A stretch of DNA of 8,038 nucleotides, taken from SZUA-584 sp041656035. GTDB taxonomy: Bacteria; Bacillota; Clostridia; Christensenellales; SZUA-584. The DNA is taken from contig CAZPHS010000035.1 in assembly GCA_964586785.1 (NCBI GenBank), positions 1-8,038 on the forward strand, read 5' to 3'. The position numbers and the translations under genes were made by a program. The notes beneath the pieces are model-generated. The model had not been told where the DNA came from, searched no databases, and was given only the letters and a program-made list of their open reading frames with translations. The number at the start of each line of letters is the position of its first letter. Position 1 is the stretch's first letter. Below are positions 1 through 6,015 of the stretch, piece by piece.

Positions 1-656
1 AATTGGCAGAACGCAAGCATTTCGTCGTCCGTATAACCCGCAGGAACGCAAGCACTATATGGTTTTCCATCTGATACCCAATCTATTGAAAAGCCGGAAG
101 ATTTGCCTGTTTTCGAATCCGTCCATTCTAATAATACGTATTTTATGCCATTATTCTCAATCTCCCTCTCCGCGATTGCCCCGCGTCCGGATAGCTCGTT
201 CATATGTACTTCGGGCGGCATTTCACGAAACCAAGTAAAAGTTGCGCAGTCAATTTTATCTTCGTTAACATACCAGTAGGAAATATACTCATTTTTAACT
301 AATATTTCTTTGAACGAAATGCCCTTCGGTATGTTTACAGGCTTGTAGAACTCTGTCACTGATACAAGCTTAAACATATCTCTCTTTGCGCTATATGTTT
401 GTTCTCCCGTCATATCCGAACTAATAAGAACGACATCATCTTTTGTCTCTGTTTTGCTATTTACGTTTTTTACCTGATTGATTGTATTTAACAATTGTTC
501 TTCGCTGTCAAAATGCATTGGCATACAGCTTTCTGCTTGAAGCTGAGGTTCATCTGAACCTGCAGAACCAGTATCTACAGCAATATTTTGCAGTGAGCAC
601 GCTGTTACCAACAAAGACAGCATAAAAATACATATTAAATATTTAATAAATTTCAT
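1..656 (-). CDS. Putative lipoprotein of unknown function (C-terminus beyond window)
   Basis: The reading frame opens at ATG 656-654 and stays open to the window edge, giving 218 codons with the C-terminus missing. A clean GGAGG at 665-669 lies 8 nt upstream and decides the start. The N-terminus is a lipoprotein signal peptide: Lys2/Lys5, a hydrophobic stretch, then a lipobox LVTAC with Cys20 as the lipidation site, so the mature protein should sit on the outer face of the membrane. A low-complexity Gly/Ser/Glu linker (about 28-43) precedes a compact domain rich in beta-type sequence. The visible end (an aromatic W..DGKPY stretch followed by a short acidic helix) loosely resembles DUF4367-type domains, but this is a weak impression. 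The gene starts 15 nt after the stop of the metzincin gene, so the two are probably co-transcribed. A role as partner, inhibitor or surface receptor of that protease is inference only. Confidence 0.85.
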   Translation of the reverse strand, partial: MKFIKYLICIFMLSLLVTACSLQNIAVDTGSAGSDEPQLQAESCMPMHFDSEEQLLNTINQVKNVNSKTETKDDVVLISSDMTGEQTYSAKRDMFKLVSVTEFYKPVNIPKGISFKEILVKNEYISYWYVNEDKIDCATFTWFREMPPEVHMNELSGRGAIAEREIENNGIKYVLLEWTDSKTGKSSGFSIDWVSDGKPYSACVPAGYTDDEMLAFCQ

Positions 657-664
657 TTTCTTAA

Positions 665-669
665 CCTCC
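665..669 (-). promoter_or_regulatory. Ribosome binding site of the lipoprotein gene
   Basis: GGAGG on the minus strand, 8 nt before ATG 656. It lies in the 15-nt gap after the stop codon of the upstream metzincin gene, which supports translation of the lipoprotein from a shared mRNA. Confidence 0.85.
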
Positions 670-671
670 AA

Positions 672-2918
672 TTAATTATAATTTTCCAAGTATGGAGCCA
701 TTGCATTTTTACAACGCGAACACCAAACATCAGGCACTTCGTACAATATATTGTCCCATCCGCCATTATTGATACAATTCGAAGTGCAAGTTCCACCATC
801 TCCACTATGACGTGCTCCATAATTGTGTGACCACTCATGCTGCACTCTTCGAATTGTAGGCCAGTTTGAACTCGAATAACATTGAACCATCGAAGCTTGA
901 TGTCCTGGTATACTAGACCATGGCAGATAAGCAAGCCCTCCCACTCCCTCCTCATGGTTTCCATTATAGCAGGATGTCTCACCATAATAAAACAGCGTAT
1001 TGAGCCCCAAACTTGAACTCCCGTTATTTGAAACATACGCTAATAACTTTGAAGCGTTCGTATGATGGTTATTACAATCGCTACCGCAACTCGCTATCGT
1101 GCATTTATTTGGCGTATTTATGCATTGTGACTTTGGAGTTACCATTTGTGTCGGCGCACTAATAATTATGTTCAAATTATACGTTTGATAAAAAGGATAA
1201 GATGCTTTAGTAGCAATATCATCAGCTTGTAAAAACCAATCAGAATAATAATCAGTATATGTTTTATCAACCCATAACTTCATAAAAACAATATGGTATG
1301 AATATATTGGGCTGCCCCACTTTGCATACAGAGTAAGATTTGTAGTGGGCGTGATTGTTTGGCCTAACGAATAATTAGTCCCTGTTCCGGCACTGTTTGT
1401 GTTCCAACCTAATAATGGACATGCTCCTGCTTTTGTTAAATTTCCTGTATTCGTTCTTAGAGCTATAGATTGACCCGCCGTAACCGACTGATTTGCGGGA
1501 GCCGACCCGCCCGTATTGCCATTGCCGTTATAAGTTATTGATAAAGAAGTTCCGGTATAGTAAATATGCAATTCCGGTTTATGCGGGGAAGATTTATCCG
1601 ACGAATAAAAAGTCGTCCACTGCTCTGTTCCTGTCTCCGTATTATCCTTTACTAAAAATCCATAGTTATTGTAAGTTCCGTCAAGCCATCTTCTTACTAT
1701 TGCTAAGGTATTCATGCGCCACCAAGCACCGCTGTCGTTGTCTGCATACGGAGATACATATAACGTTTTCTCATAATCGGGTTTGTTGTTCCATTTTATC
1801 GTATCTGAACTCCAATTGCTTTTTACCCTGTATGCCTTGATAACCGGATTTGCACCGCCAGTACGTTTTTCCATCCTCAAATATGCGCTTGTTACATTGC
1901 CACCTGGTATATTTGTCGGAAGAGTAAACTTAATATAAGTTCGCCTTGCTCCATATGGTTCATCACTGCCCGTTCGAAGATAGCTTTCCAAATAGAAATT
2001 TCTTGTCGGAAGTTTACTGCTTACATAACTATCAAATGTTACTGACGACCCTGCTATCATCACCGATGGGTCAATTACAATTGGATAAACCCTGTTTTTG
2101 TGCGACAGATATCCTTCGTCAACTGTCAGCGAAAACCTATATGAGCCGTTTTTATTTGATATCGTACATTTTATGTCCTGCGCTAGCGCGCCATTATCGT
2201 CAACCGCAATCAAATCCCCGATGCTAAATATCGGGTTGCCTTCGTCATCAACAAACTGAATGCCGCCATCTTCTTCTTTAACTTGAAGCCCTTCAAGCTT
2301 TAAATCAAATTCAAACGTGTTGGTATCGAACGGCTGATTTAATATGATATACTCTTTTATTCCAGATGTTTTTACCTCGTACATCAGATCAACGCCCGGG
2401 TAAATATCTTTATACAGCATACAGCTTTCTGTATCGGAAATAATCTCTGAAAGCATTTCACTATTTGCATTTTTTGTTTTCTCTGCTGAGGATGCTTTAC
2501 CGTTTACTGGCGCAAAAGCAATTGACTTACCCTGATATTCAATATACACAGGGCTTACAGAAGAATCTGCCATATCACCGAATCTTACAGTAAAAGAATT
2601 AGCTTTGTTTTTATATTTATAATCTACGCTTTCAGTTTTAAGATTATCCCTTACAATACTGTTATCGATCTGCTGATACTTGCCTTTTTGGTCACGGTAA
2701 TGCACATCCTGCGCATACCCTACCCACTCATATGATCCATCCGAAAGCTTATACGTTTTTGATCTGCTGTCCCTCAAGTCCAAAACTTCCGTTACCCGTA
2801 TTGCGTTATTATCAACAACTTCGGGTTCTGACGCGGCTTGTGCTTCCTGCAATGGCTTAAACAAAAATGCTATACACAAAAGCATCAGGGTTAACAATCC
2901 AATCATCAATTTTCTCAT
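672..2918 (-). CDS. Secreted multidomain protein: DNRLRE-like region, InlB-type repeat, C-terminal metzincin zinc protease
   Basis: This 748-residue protein is predicted to be exported and to act as a zinc endopeptidase. The start is ATG 2918: AGGAG at 2927-2931 is 8 nt upstream, while the alternative GTG at 2927 overlaps that site. Residues 1-28 form a Sec signal peptide (MRK, hydrophobic core, probable cleavage after AQA). Residues about 40-285 match the N-terminal region usual in DNRLRE proteins (SDGSYEWVGYAQDVHY; YPIVIDPS). Residues about 290-455 look like the DNRLRE/CBM96-type beta-sandwich itself, ending KPELHIYY. Residues about 459-534 are one InlB/Listeria-Bacteroides repeat ending LTLYAKW. 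Residues about 537-748 are the protease: HEWSHNYGARH at 694-704 fits HEXXHXXGXXH exactly, with His694, His698 and His704 as zinc ligands and Glu695 as catalytic base. NAMAPY near 740 is a plausible Met-turn. Ten cysteines lie in this domain. No LPXTG or other anchor follows, so the protein is probably released or held by its binding domains. The substrate is unknown. Confidence 0.88.
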   Translation of the reverse strand: MRKLMIGLLTLMLLCIAFLFKPLQEAQAASEPEVVDNNAIRVTEVLDLRDSRSKTYKLSDGSYEWVGYAQDVHYRDQKGKYQQIDNSIVRDNLKTESVDYKYKNKANSFTVRFGDMADSSVSPVYIEYQGKSIAFAPVNGKASSAEKTKNANSEMLSEIISDTESCMLYKDIYPGVDLMYEVKTSGIKEYIILNQPFDTNTFEFDLKLEGLQVKEEDGGIQFVDDEGNPIFSIGDLIAVDDNGALAQDIKCTISNKNGSYRFSLTVDEGYLSHKNRVYPIVIDPSVMIAGSSVTFDSYVSSKLPTRNFYLESYLRTGSDEPYGARRTYIKFTLPTNIPGGNVTSAYLRMEKRTGGANPVIKAYRVKSNWSSDTIKWNNKPDYEKTLYVSPYADNDSGAWWRMNTLAIVRRWLDGTYNNYGFLVKDNTETGTEQWTTFYSSDKSSPHKPELHIYYTGTSLSITYNGNGNTGGSAPANQSVTAGQSIALRTNTGNLTKAGACPLLGWNTNSAGTGTNYSLGQTITPTTNLTLYAKWGSPIYSYHIVFMKLWVDKTYTDYYSDWFLQADDIATKASYPFYQTYNLNIIISAPTQMVTPKSQCINTPNKCTIASCGSDCNNHHTNASKLLAYVSNNGSSSLGLNTLFYYGETSCYNGNHEEGVGGLAYLPWSSIPGHQASMVQCYSSSNWPTIRRVQHEWSHNYGARHSGDGGTCTSNCINNGGWDNILYEVPDVWCSRCKNAMAPYLENYN
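807..839 (-). other. Metzincin zinc-binding motif HEXXHXXGXXH
   Basis: These eleven codons give HEWSHNYGARH, with all three His ligands, the catalytic Glu and the structural Gly of the metzincin clan. A Met in NAMAPY about 36 residues further on can serve as the Met-turn. This is what separates the C-terminal domain from the simpler HEXXH gluzincins. Confidence 0.85.
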
Positions 2919-2926
2919 TTCCCACA

Positions 2927-2931
2927 CTCCT
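2927..2931 (-). promoter_or_regulatory. Ribosome binding site deciding the metzincin gene start
   Basis: AGGAG on the minus strand (AAAGGAG in longer form), 8 nt before ATG 2918. Its last G is the first base of the in-frame GTG at 2927, so that GTG cannot be the start served by this site. Confidence 0.75.
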
Positions 2932-2999
2932 TTGATATATAATTCTTCGCAGTATTGGCTTAAAGTGAACCCAAAGATGTTTTATGTTATGATTTCTAT

Positions 3000-3027
3000 A
3001 TTATATCAGGTCTTATATGGTTTGCAA
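3000..3027 (-). promoter_or_regulatory. Sigma-A promoter with extended -10 for the metzincin-lipoprotein operon
   Basis: On the minus strand, TTGCAA (3022-3027) and TATAAT (3000-3005) are separated by 16 nt. The TGA at 3006-3008 makes the -10 an extended TGnTATAAT. Transcription should start near 2993, giving a leader of about 75 nt before ATG 2918 in which no riboswitch-like structure was recognised. Confidence 0.7.
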
Positions 3028-3074
3028 TACCTATTTGTATTATCTGGGTGTTTTTTGTGAATTTAATCAAGCGT

Positions 3075-3097
3075 AAAAAGCGGAGCGTGCGCCCCGC
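3075..3097 (-). terminator. Rho-independent terminator of the ylxY-M16-dUTPase operon
   Basis: Read on the minus strand, GCGGGGC and GCTCCGC form a 7-bp stem (one G-U pair) around a GCAC loop, followed directly by TTTTTA. It begins 16 nt after the stop codon of the dUTPase-like gene and separates this operon from the metzincin promoter. Confidence 0.8.
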
Positions 3098-3112
3098 CGC
3101 GGCAAAGAGGTC

Positions 3113-3475
3113 TTATACTTGCGCCTCATAGCCCGCTTTTTCGGAAGTGCCGTGCTGGCGCGCAAAGTTTTCTTTGTTTTTGTCAATATAGCGCCGGTAA
3201 AGCTCGTTCGCGTCCATGCCGGTTTTAATGCACATGCTTACGAAAAAATGCAGTATGTCCACTAGCTCGTCTTTAACCTTGTCCGTATCCACCGGCTTTG
3301 CGTTTTTCCACCACTTGAAATTAACCTCGTCTATAAGCTCGGCAAGCTCGGAGAGCATGGCAAGCGTCTCCTTTTGTATCCACTGCTCCATAGAGATACC
3401 GGTTAAACCCCGGGTTTGCGCAAGCTCGGCGTCAAACCGCCCCTGATACTCGAATATGCTTTCCAGCTTGTCCAT
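3113..3475 (-). CDS. MazG-like/dimeric-dUTPase-family nucleotide pyrophosphatase
   Basis: A 120-residue, mostly helical protein of the all-alpha NTP pyrophosphatase superfamily, which hydrolyses (d)NTPs to monophosphate plus pyrophosphate using Mg2+ held by acidic residues. The visible signature is ELAEL (Glu43, Glu46) with Glu50, then the aromatic NFKWWK block (52-57), then DELVDILHF with Glu70 and Asp73. The KWWK plus ELVDxLHF combination points to the dimeric dUTPase-like branch rather than classical MazG, but the substrate cannot be fixed from sequence. The start chosen is ATG 3475: GGAGGG at 3481-3486 lies 5 nt upstream and the resulting N-terminus (MDKLESIFEYQ) fits the family. An upstream ATG at 3529 would only add 18 residues encoded inside the peptidase gene. 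Even so, the gene overlaps the upstream M16 gene by 44 nt, so the two are probably translationally coupled. Confidence 0.85.
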   Translation of the reverse strand: MDKLESIFEYQGRFDAELAQTRGLTGISMEQWIQKETLAMLSELAELIDEVNFKWWKNAKPVDTDKVKDELVDILHFFVSMCIKTGMDANELYRRYIDKNKENFARQHGTSEKAGYEAQV

Positions 3476-4736
3476 TAATGCCCTCCAGAAACTTATCAAG
3501 TTTATCGCGTTTTTCAATTTTGCCCGCAAACACGGCGGACATCTTATTATAGTCGAATATCTTGTCTATAACGTCCGCCACGCGCCGCGGCGTTACGGCG
3601 TTTATCTTCTCAAGCGTTTCCTTTTCATCGTACACCTTGTCAAGGAGCAACTGCGATTTGCCTATCGCGCTCATCTTGGCGTTAACGCTTTCCATAGAAA
3701 GCAGATAATTGCCCCTAAGCTGTTCTTTCCCCTGTAAAAAATCCGTTTCGCTTAGTTTGTCTTTCTTTATAATGTCAATCTCGTTTGCCATAAGCGTAAG
3801 CACCGTATCCGCGTTTGCGGCGGTTGTGCCCGCGTAAAGAGAGAACATTCCCGAATCGGTGTACGACGACGGATACGAAAAAACCGAATACGCAAGCCCC
3901 TTTTGCTCGCGTATAGACTGGAACAGGCGGGAGCTCATTCCTCCGCCCAGAACGTTGTTTAGCACCGCAAGCGCAAACCGCTCGTCGTCGGCAAACGTGC
4001 AGCCAGGGAAGGACAAGCACAAATGCGTCTGCTCCACGTCTTTTTCTATATACATTATCCTTGGCTGCGGCACAAAAGGCTCCGTGCAGTCCGCGGCCTC
4101 TTTTTTGCTGCCCCGGCTAAAAGAGCCTATCTTAGCCTCGAGCATATCCGTAAGCCGCGCCTTATCATAGCGCCCCGCGACGGAAACCACCGCGTTGGCG
4201 GGATAATAATGGTCGTCTATATAGCTTGTTAAATCGTCGCGCGTAAAGGCGGATATGTTGCCCGCGTTGCCAAGTATGGGCTGAGAGAGTGTGCTGCCGG
4301 TAAAAAACAGCTCGGATATTTTTTCGTGCGCAAGCTCCTCCACATTGTCTCCCATCATCGCTATCTCTTCCAGAACAACGCCTTTTTCCTTTTCAATCTC
4401 CGCGGCGTCAAGCTTTGGGTTTATAAATAAATCGCTTAATATATCGATGGCAATATCAAGCTTGTCCGATATAACGCGGGCGTGGTAACATGTGCATTCC
4501 TTTGCCGTAAAAGCGTTAAGCTGTCCGCCTATTTTGTCCATCTCGACGGCAATATCAAGCGCGGTGCGCTTCCCTGTTCCCTTGAACATCATATGTTCTA
4601 TAAAATGTGATATACCGTTTTGCTCGGGCGTTTCGCAGGCCGAGCCGGTTTTCACCCAAATACCTATCGCCGCCGAATTGTAATTATCAAGCCGTTCGGC
4701 AATAACTTTTATGCCGTTTCCAAGTGTTGTGAGCAT
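3432..4736 (-). CDS. M16 family zinc metallopeptidase (MlpA/YmxG-type)
   Basis: A 434-residue, single-chain M16B-type peptidase without a signal peptide, so probably cytoplasmic. The inverted zinc motif HFIEH is at 44-48 (His44, His48 ligands, Glu47 catalytic), with Glu124 in VVLEEI as the third ligand at the usual distance. The N-terminal block NGISHFIEHMMFKGT and the GGQLNAFTAKE segment are typical. The C-terminal half carries the family's Arg/Tyr element in SIREQKGLAYSV. Length and motifs fit B. subtilis MlpA/YmxG (about 409 residues) and bacterial relatives of mitochondrial processing peptidase. The physiological substrate of this group is poorly defined. The start at ATG 4736 has AGGAG 5 nt upstream (4742-4746), next to the stop codon of the YlxY-like gene 11 nt away. 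The 3' end overlaps the dUTPase-like gene. The ylxY-mlpA order is shared with B. subtilis, but ymxH, which follows there, is replaced here. Confidence 0.93.
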   Translation of the reverse strand: MLTTLGNGIKVIAERLDNYNSAAIGIWVKTGSACETPEQNGISHFIEHMMFKGTGKRTALDIAVEMDKIGGQLNAFTAKECTCYHARVISDKLDIAIDILSDLFINPKLDAAEIEKEKGVVLEEIAMMGDNVEELAHEKISELFFTGSTLSQPILGNAGNISAFTRDDLTSYIDDHYYPANAVVSVAGRYDKARLTDMLEAKIGSFSRGSKKEAADCTEPFVPQPRIMYIEKDVEQTHLCLSFPGCTFADDERFALAVLNNVLGGGMSSRLFQSIREQKGLAYSVFSYPSSYTDSGMFSLYAGTTAANADTVLTLMANEIDIIKKDKLSETDFLQGKEQLRGNYLLSMESVNAKMSAIGKSQLLLDKVYDEKETLEKINAVTPRRVADVIDKIFDYNKMSAVFAGKIEKRDKLDKFLEGINGQAGKHIRVSGAV

Positions 4737-4747
4737 CGTTTCTCCTT

Positions 4748-5338
4748 TTAAAGCATTTCGTTTATCTTTAAAATAGTATAACCTTTATCGCTCACAATTT
4801 GTACTACTTTTTCAAATTCCCATATAACATTATCCGCAACTATGCGTATAAACATGTCTTTGCATACGCTCTCCTCAAGCACCCGCGGCCAGTCGCCGCG
4901 CTGTTTGAGCTTCGCCAAATCTATGGACGGCGCCACATGACGCACCGTATCACCGTCATTATACTTCATCACGGGAATGCTGAATCCGTCCGCTATATAC
5001 ATATCGGTATTGCGCCCCTTGTGTTTTGGGCACACATAATACCCGACGCCGTGAGACCTTTGCGCAATCTGCTCTATAACGCCGCTGTCAATACCGCACT
5101 GTTCGCAAAAAAAGAAGGTGCCTTTCGCCCCCGCGCGTTCCAGCGTATCCATATAAGCGTTTATATCGCTTTTTTCCGTAACCGTAATCTGCAGCGCTAT
5201 GTTCTCTCCGCCCGTGACGCCTTTTAAAACAGGCGCGTTAGCTGTTTGTCCGAACTGCCCGAAAGACGCGTAATATACAAAAGCGATTATCAAACATATG
5301 CAGCCGTTTGTCAGCGCCGTTATCTTTACGTTTTTCAA
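4748..5338 (-). CDS. YlxY-like, membrane-anchored, degenerate polysaccharide deacetylase (NodB) homologue
   Basis: A 196-residue protein with one N-terminal hydrophobic segment (about 9-28) that acts as a signal anchor, placing the rest outside the membrane. The body resembles a NodB fold: strand IALQITVT (47-54) where active deacetylases carry the TFDDGP motif, then AKGTFFF (71-77) matching the family's ATFF strand, then SHGVGYYVCPKH (95-106) at the place of the GhExgxHtxxH segment. The catalytic and metal-binding Asp pair is absent, so deacetylase activity is doubtful. Instead Cys78, Cys81, Cys103 and His106 form a possible zinc site. Position next to an M16 gene fits B. subtilis ylxY, which supports the family call. 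The start is TTG 5338, preceded in frame by a TGA and by a modest GGTGGTGA site; no ATG occurs until residue 63. The gene heads the operon and the M16 gene follows after 11 nt. No convincing promoter was found. Confidence 0.75.
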   Translation of the reverse strand: MKNVKITALTNGCICLIIAFVYYASFGQFGQTANAPVLKGVTGGENIALQITVTEKSDINAYMDTLERAGAKGTFFFCEQCGIDSGVIEQIAQRSHGVGYYVCPKHKGRNTDMYIADGFSIPVMKYNDGDTVRHVAPSIDLAKLKQRGDWPRVLEESVCKDMFIRIVADNVIWEFEKVVQIVSDKGYTILKINEML

Positions 5339-5400
5339 AAAATATCACCACCCGTATATATGTTTATTCATTTTGGCAACGGTTAATTCCCGCCCTTTTA

Positions 5401-5414
5401 TATATACGTATATA
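5401..5414. repeat. Perfect 14-bp palindrome TATATACGTATATA
   Basis: TATATAC followed by its own reverse complement GTATATA. It lies between the divergent YlxY-like and MarR genes and could be a protein-binding site or part of an AT-rich promoter. Alternating T/A sequence makes chance palindromes fairly likely, so function is uncertain. Confidence 0.4.
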
Positions 5415-5483
5415 CGGCGCGGCATGAGCCTTAAAAAAAATAAAACGTCAAATATTTTTATACCGTTAGCTGTACTAATCTTG

Positions 5484-5500
5484 TTGACACGCGGTGTCGA
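5484..5500. promoter_or_regulatory. Probable MarR-type operator overlapping the -35 element
   Basis: GACAC-GCG-GTGTC (5486-5498) is a perfect inverted repeat with a 3-bp centre. It extends imperfectly to TTGACAC/GTGTCGA. It covers most of the -35 hexamer and the start of the spacer, so a bound dimer would block RNA polymerase. Autoregulation by the adjacent MarR protein is the natural inference; it is not shown by sequence alone. Confidence 0.6.
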
Positions 5501-5512
5501 AATATGTATAAT
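5484..5512 (+). promoter_or_regulatory. Consensus sigma-A promoter of the marR-degV operon
   Basis: TTGACA (5484-5489) and TATAAT (5507-5512) are both perfect consensus hexamers with the optimal 17-nt spacer. Transcription should begin near 5519. A promoter this strong in front of a regulator gene is normally held in check, which fits the palindrome inside it. Confidence 0.85.
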
Positions 5513-5524
5513 CACTTTAATTTG

Positions 5525-5998
5525 ATGTTCAAACTATGCGGGGTGGTAATAGTCGATTATCAAAAAGAACTTAATTATTTTCTTGTAAAGGTTTTCAATG
5601 AAATATTGCGTATAGAGGAAGACTGCCTTAGAACGGGTGAGTTCTGCAATGTTTCGGTGCGCGAAATGCACGTTATTGAAGCGGTAAGCCTTGCCGAAAA
5701 AAGCGGCGGCAACCGTTCTTCCGATATCGCGCTAACGCTTGGCGTCTTAGCGGGAACGCTTACAACCTCCGTCAAGCTGCTTGAGAAAAAGGGCTGTATT
5801 ACAAGAAAAAAAGACTCTCGCGATAAACGAATAGTGCGTTTATATGTTACCGAAAAGGGAAAACGCGCGTATGCGGTTCACCAAAGCTTTCACAAAAAAA
5901 TGGTTGACGATGTTTTAGCCGCGCTTTCCCGAAACGAAGCGAAAATACTGATTAAAGGCCTAAAAAGCCTGGAATCATTTTTTATCAAAAACAAATAA
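5525..5998 (+). CDS. MarR-family winged-helix transcriptional regulator (FabT-like context)
   Basis: From ATG 5525 the protein has 157 residues. It shows the MarR plan: an N-terminal dimerisation helix (ELNYFLVKVFNEILRIEE), the helix before the HTH (SVREMHVIEAV), the recognition helix region AGTLTTSVKLLEKKG (about 76-90), and a basic wing RKKDSRDKRIVRL (about 94-106) that ends in VTEKGK. A C-terminal helix closes the dimer. The start is uncertain. ATG 5504 lies inside the promoter -10 region and so should not be transcribed. ATG 5525 would have only about 5 nt of leader. The G-rich GGGGTGG at 5540-5546 instead suggests initiation around 5549-5552, at ATA or GTC, neither a usual start. The gene sits 17 nt before degV on the same strand. 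MarR proteins next to FakB-type genes suggest control of fatty-acid metabolism, as FabT does in streptococci; this is inference. Confidence 0.88.
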   Translation: MFKLCGVVIVDYQKELNYFLVKVFNEILRIEEDCLRTGEFCNVSVREMHVIEAVSLAEKSGGNRSSDIALTLGVLAGTLTTSVKLLEKKGCITRKKDSRDKRIVRLYVTEKGKRAYAVHQSFHKKMVDDVLAALSRNEAKILIKGLKSLESFFIKNK

Positions 5999-6004
5999 AT
6001 TTTT

Positions 6005-6010
6005 GGAGGT
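6005..6010 (+). promoter_or_regulatory. Ribosome binding site deciding the TTG start of degV
   Basis: GGAGGT lies 5 nt before TTG 6016. No ATG is available nearby, and the DegV family N-terminus (V-R-I-I-T-D-S-T) begins right after this TTG, so both signals agree. Confidence 0.85.
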
Positions 6011-6015
6011 GCGCC

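Larger units (their letters stand above)
5339..5524. other. Divergent intergenic control region
   Basis: About 185 nt between the TTG start of the YlxY-like gene and the MarR gene. It holds the MarR promoter and operator-like palindrome at its right end and a perfect palindrome TATATACGTATATA at 5401-5414. A T/A-rich stretch surrounds 5430-5460. A TTGACG on the minus strand (5446-5451) has no acceptable -10 at the right distance, so the promoter of the minus-strand operon remains unidentified. Confidence 0.6.

Noticed and set aside
653..1036. 127-codon open frame on the minus strand
   Set aside because: It overlaps the metzincin domain in another frame, has no Shine-Dalgarno site or recognisable motif, and the main frame carries the zinc motif.
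1493..2227. Plus-strand open frames antisense to the DNRLRE region
   Set aside because: They are shadows of a well-supported gene, with no family-like sequence and no upstream signals.
2919..2999. Possible riboswitch or structured leader before the metzincin gene
   Set aside because: The roughly 75-nt leader is AT-rich, with no conserved riboswitch core or stable hairpin that I could find.
3456..4683. Several open frames of 60-100 codons on both strands over the M16 gene
   Set aside because: All lie over the peptidase, whose motifs and length are unambiguous; the frames look like random antisense translations.
4799..5227. 142-codon plus-strand frame
   Set aside because: It is antisense to the YlxY-like gene, has no ribosome binding site, and shows no domain. 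The minus-strand frame has a membrane anchor and operon spacing in its favour.
5446..5451. TTGACG on the minus strand as -35 for the YlxY-like operon
   Set aside because: At a 17-nt spacing the -10 would be CTCATG, which matches the consensus at a single position.
5298..5525. 75-codon plus-strand frame, including a possible small hydrophobic peptide from ATG 5424
   Set aside because: It runs through the marR promoter and operator, and there is no Shine-Dalgarno site before ATG 5424.
5536..5574. Twelve-codon upstream open frame ATG CGG GGT GGT in the marR leader
   Set aside because: It has no ribosome binding site of its own and no stalling-type peptide; most likely chance.
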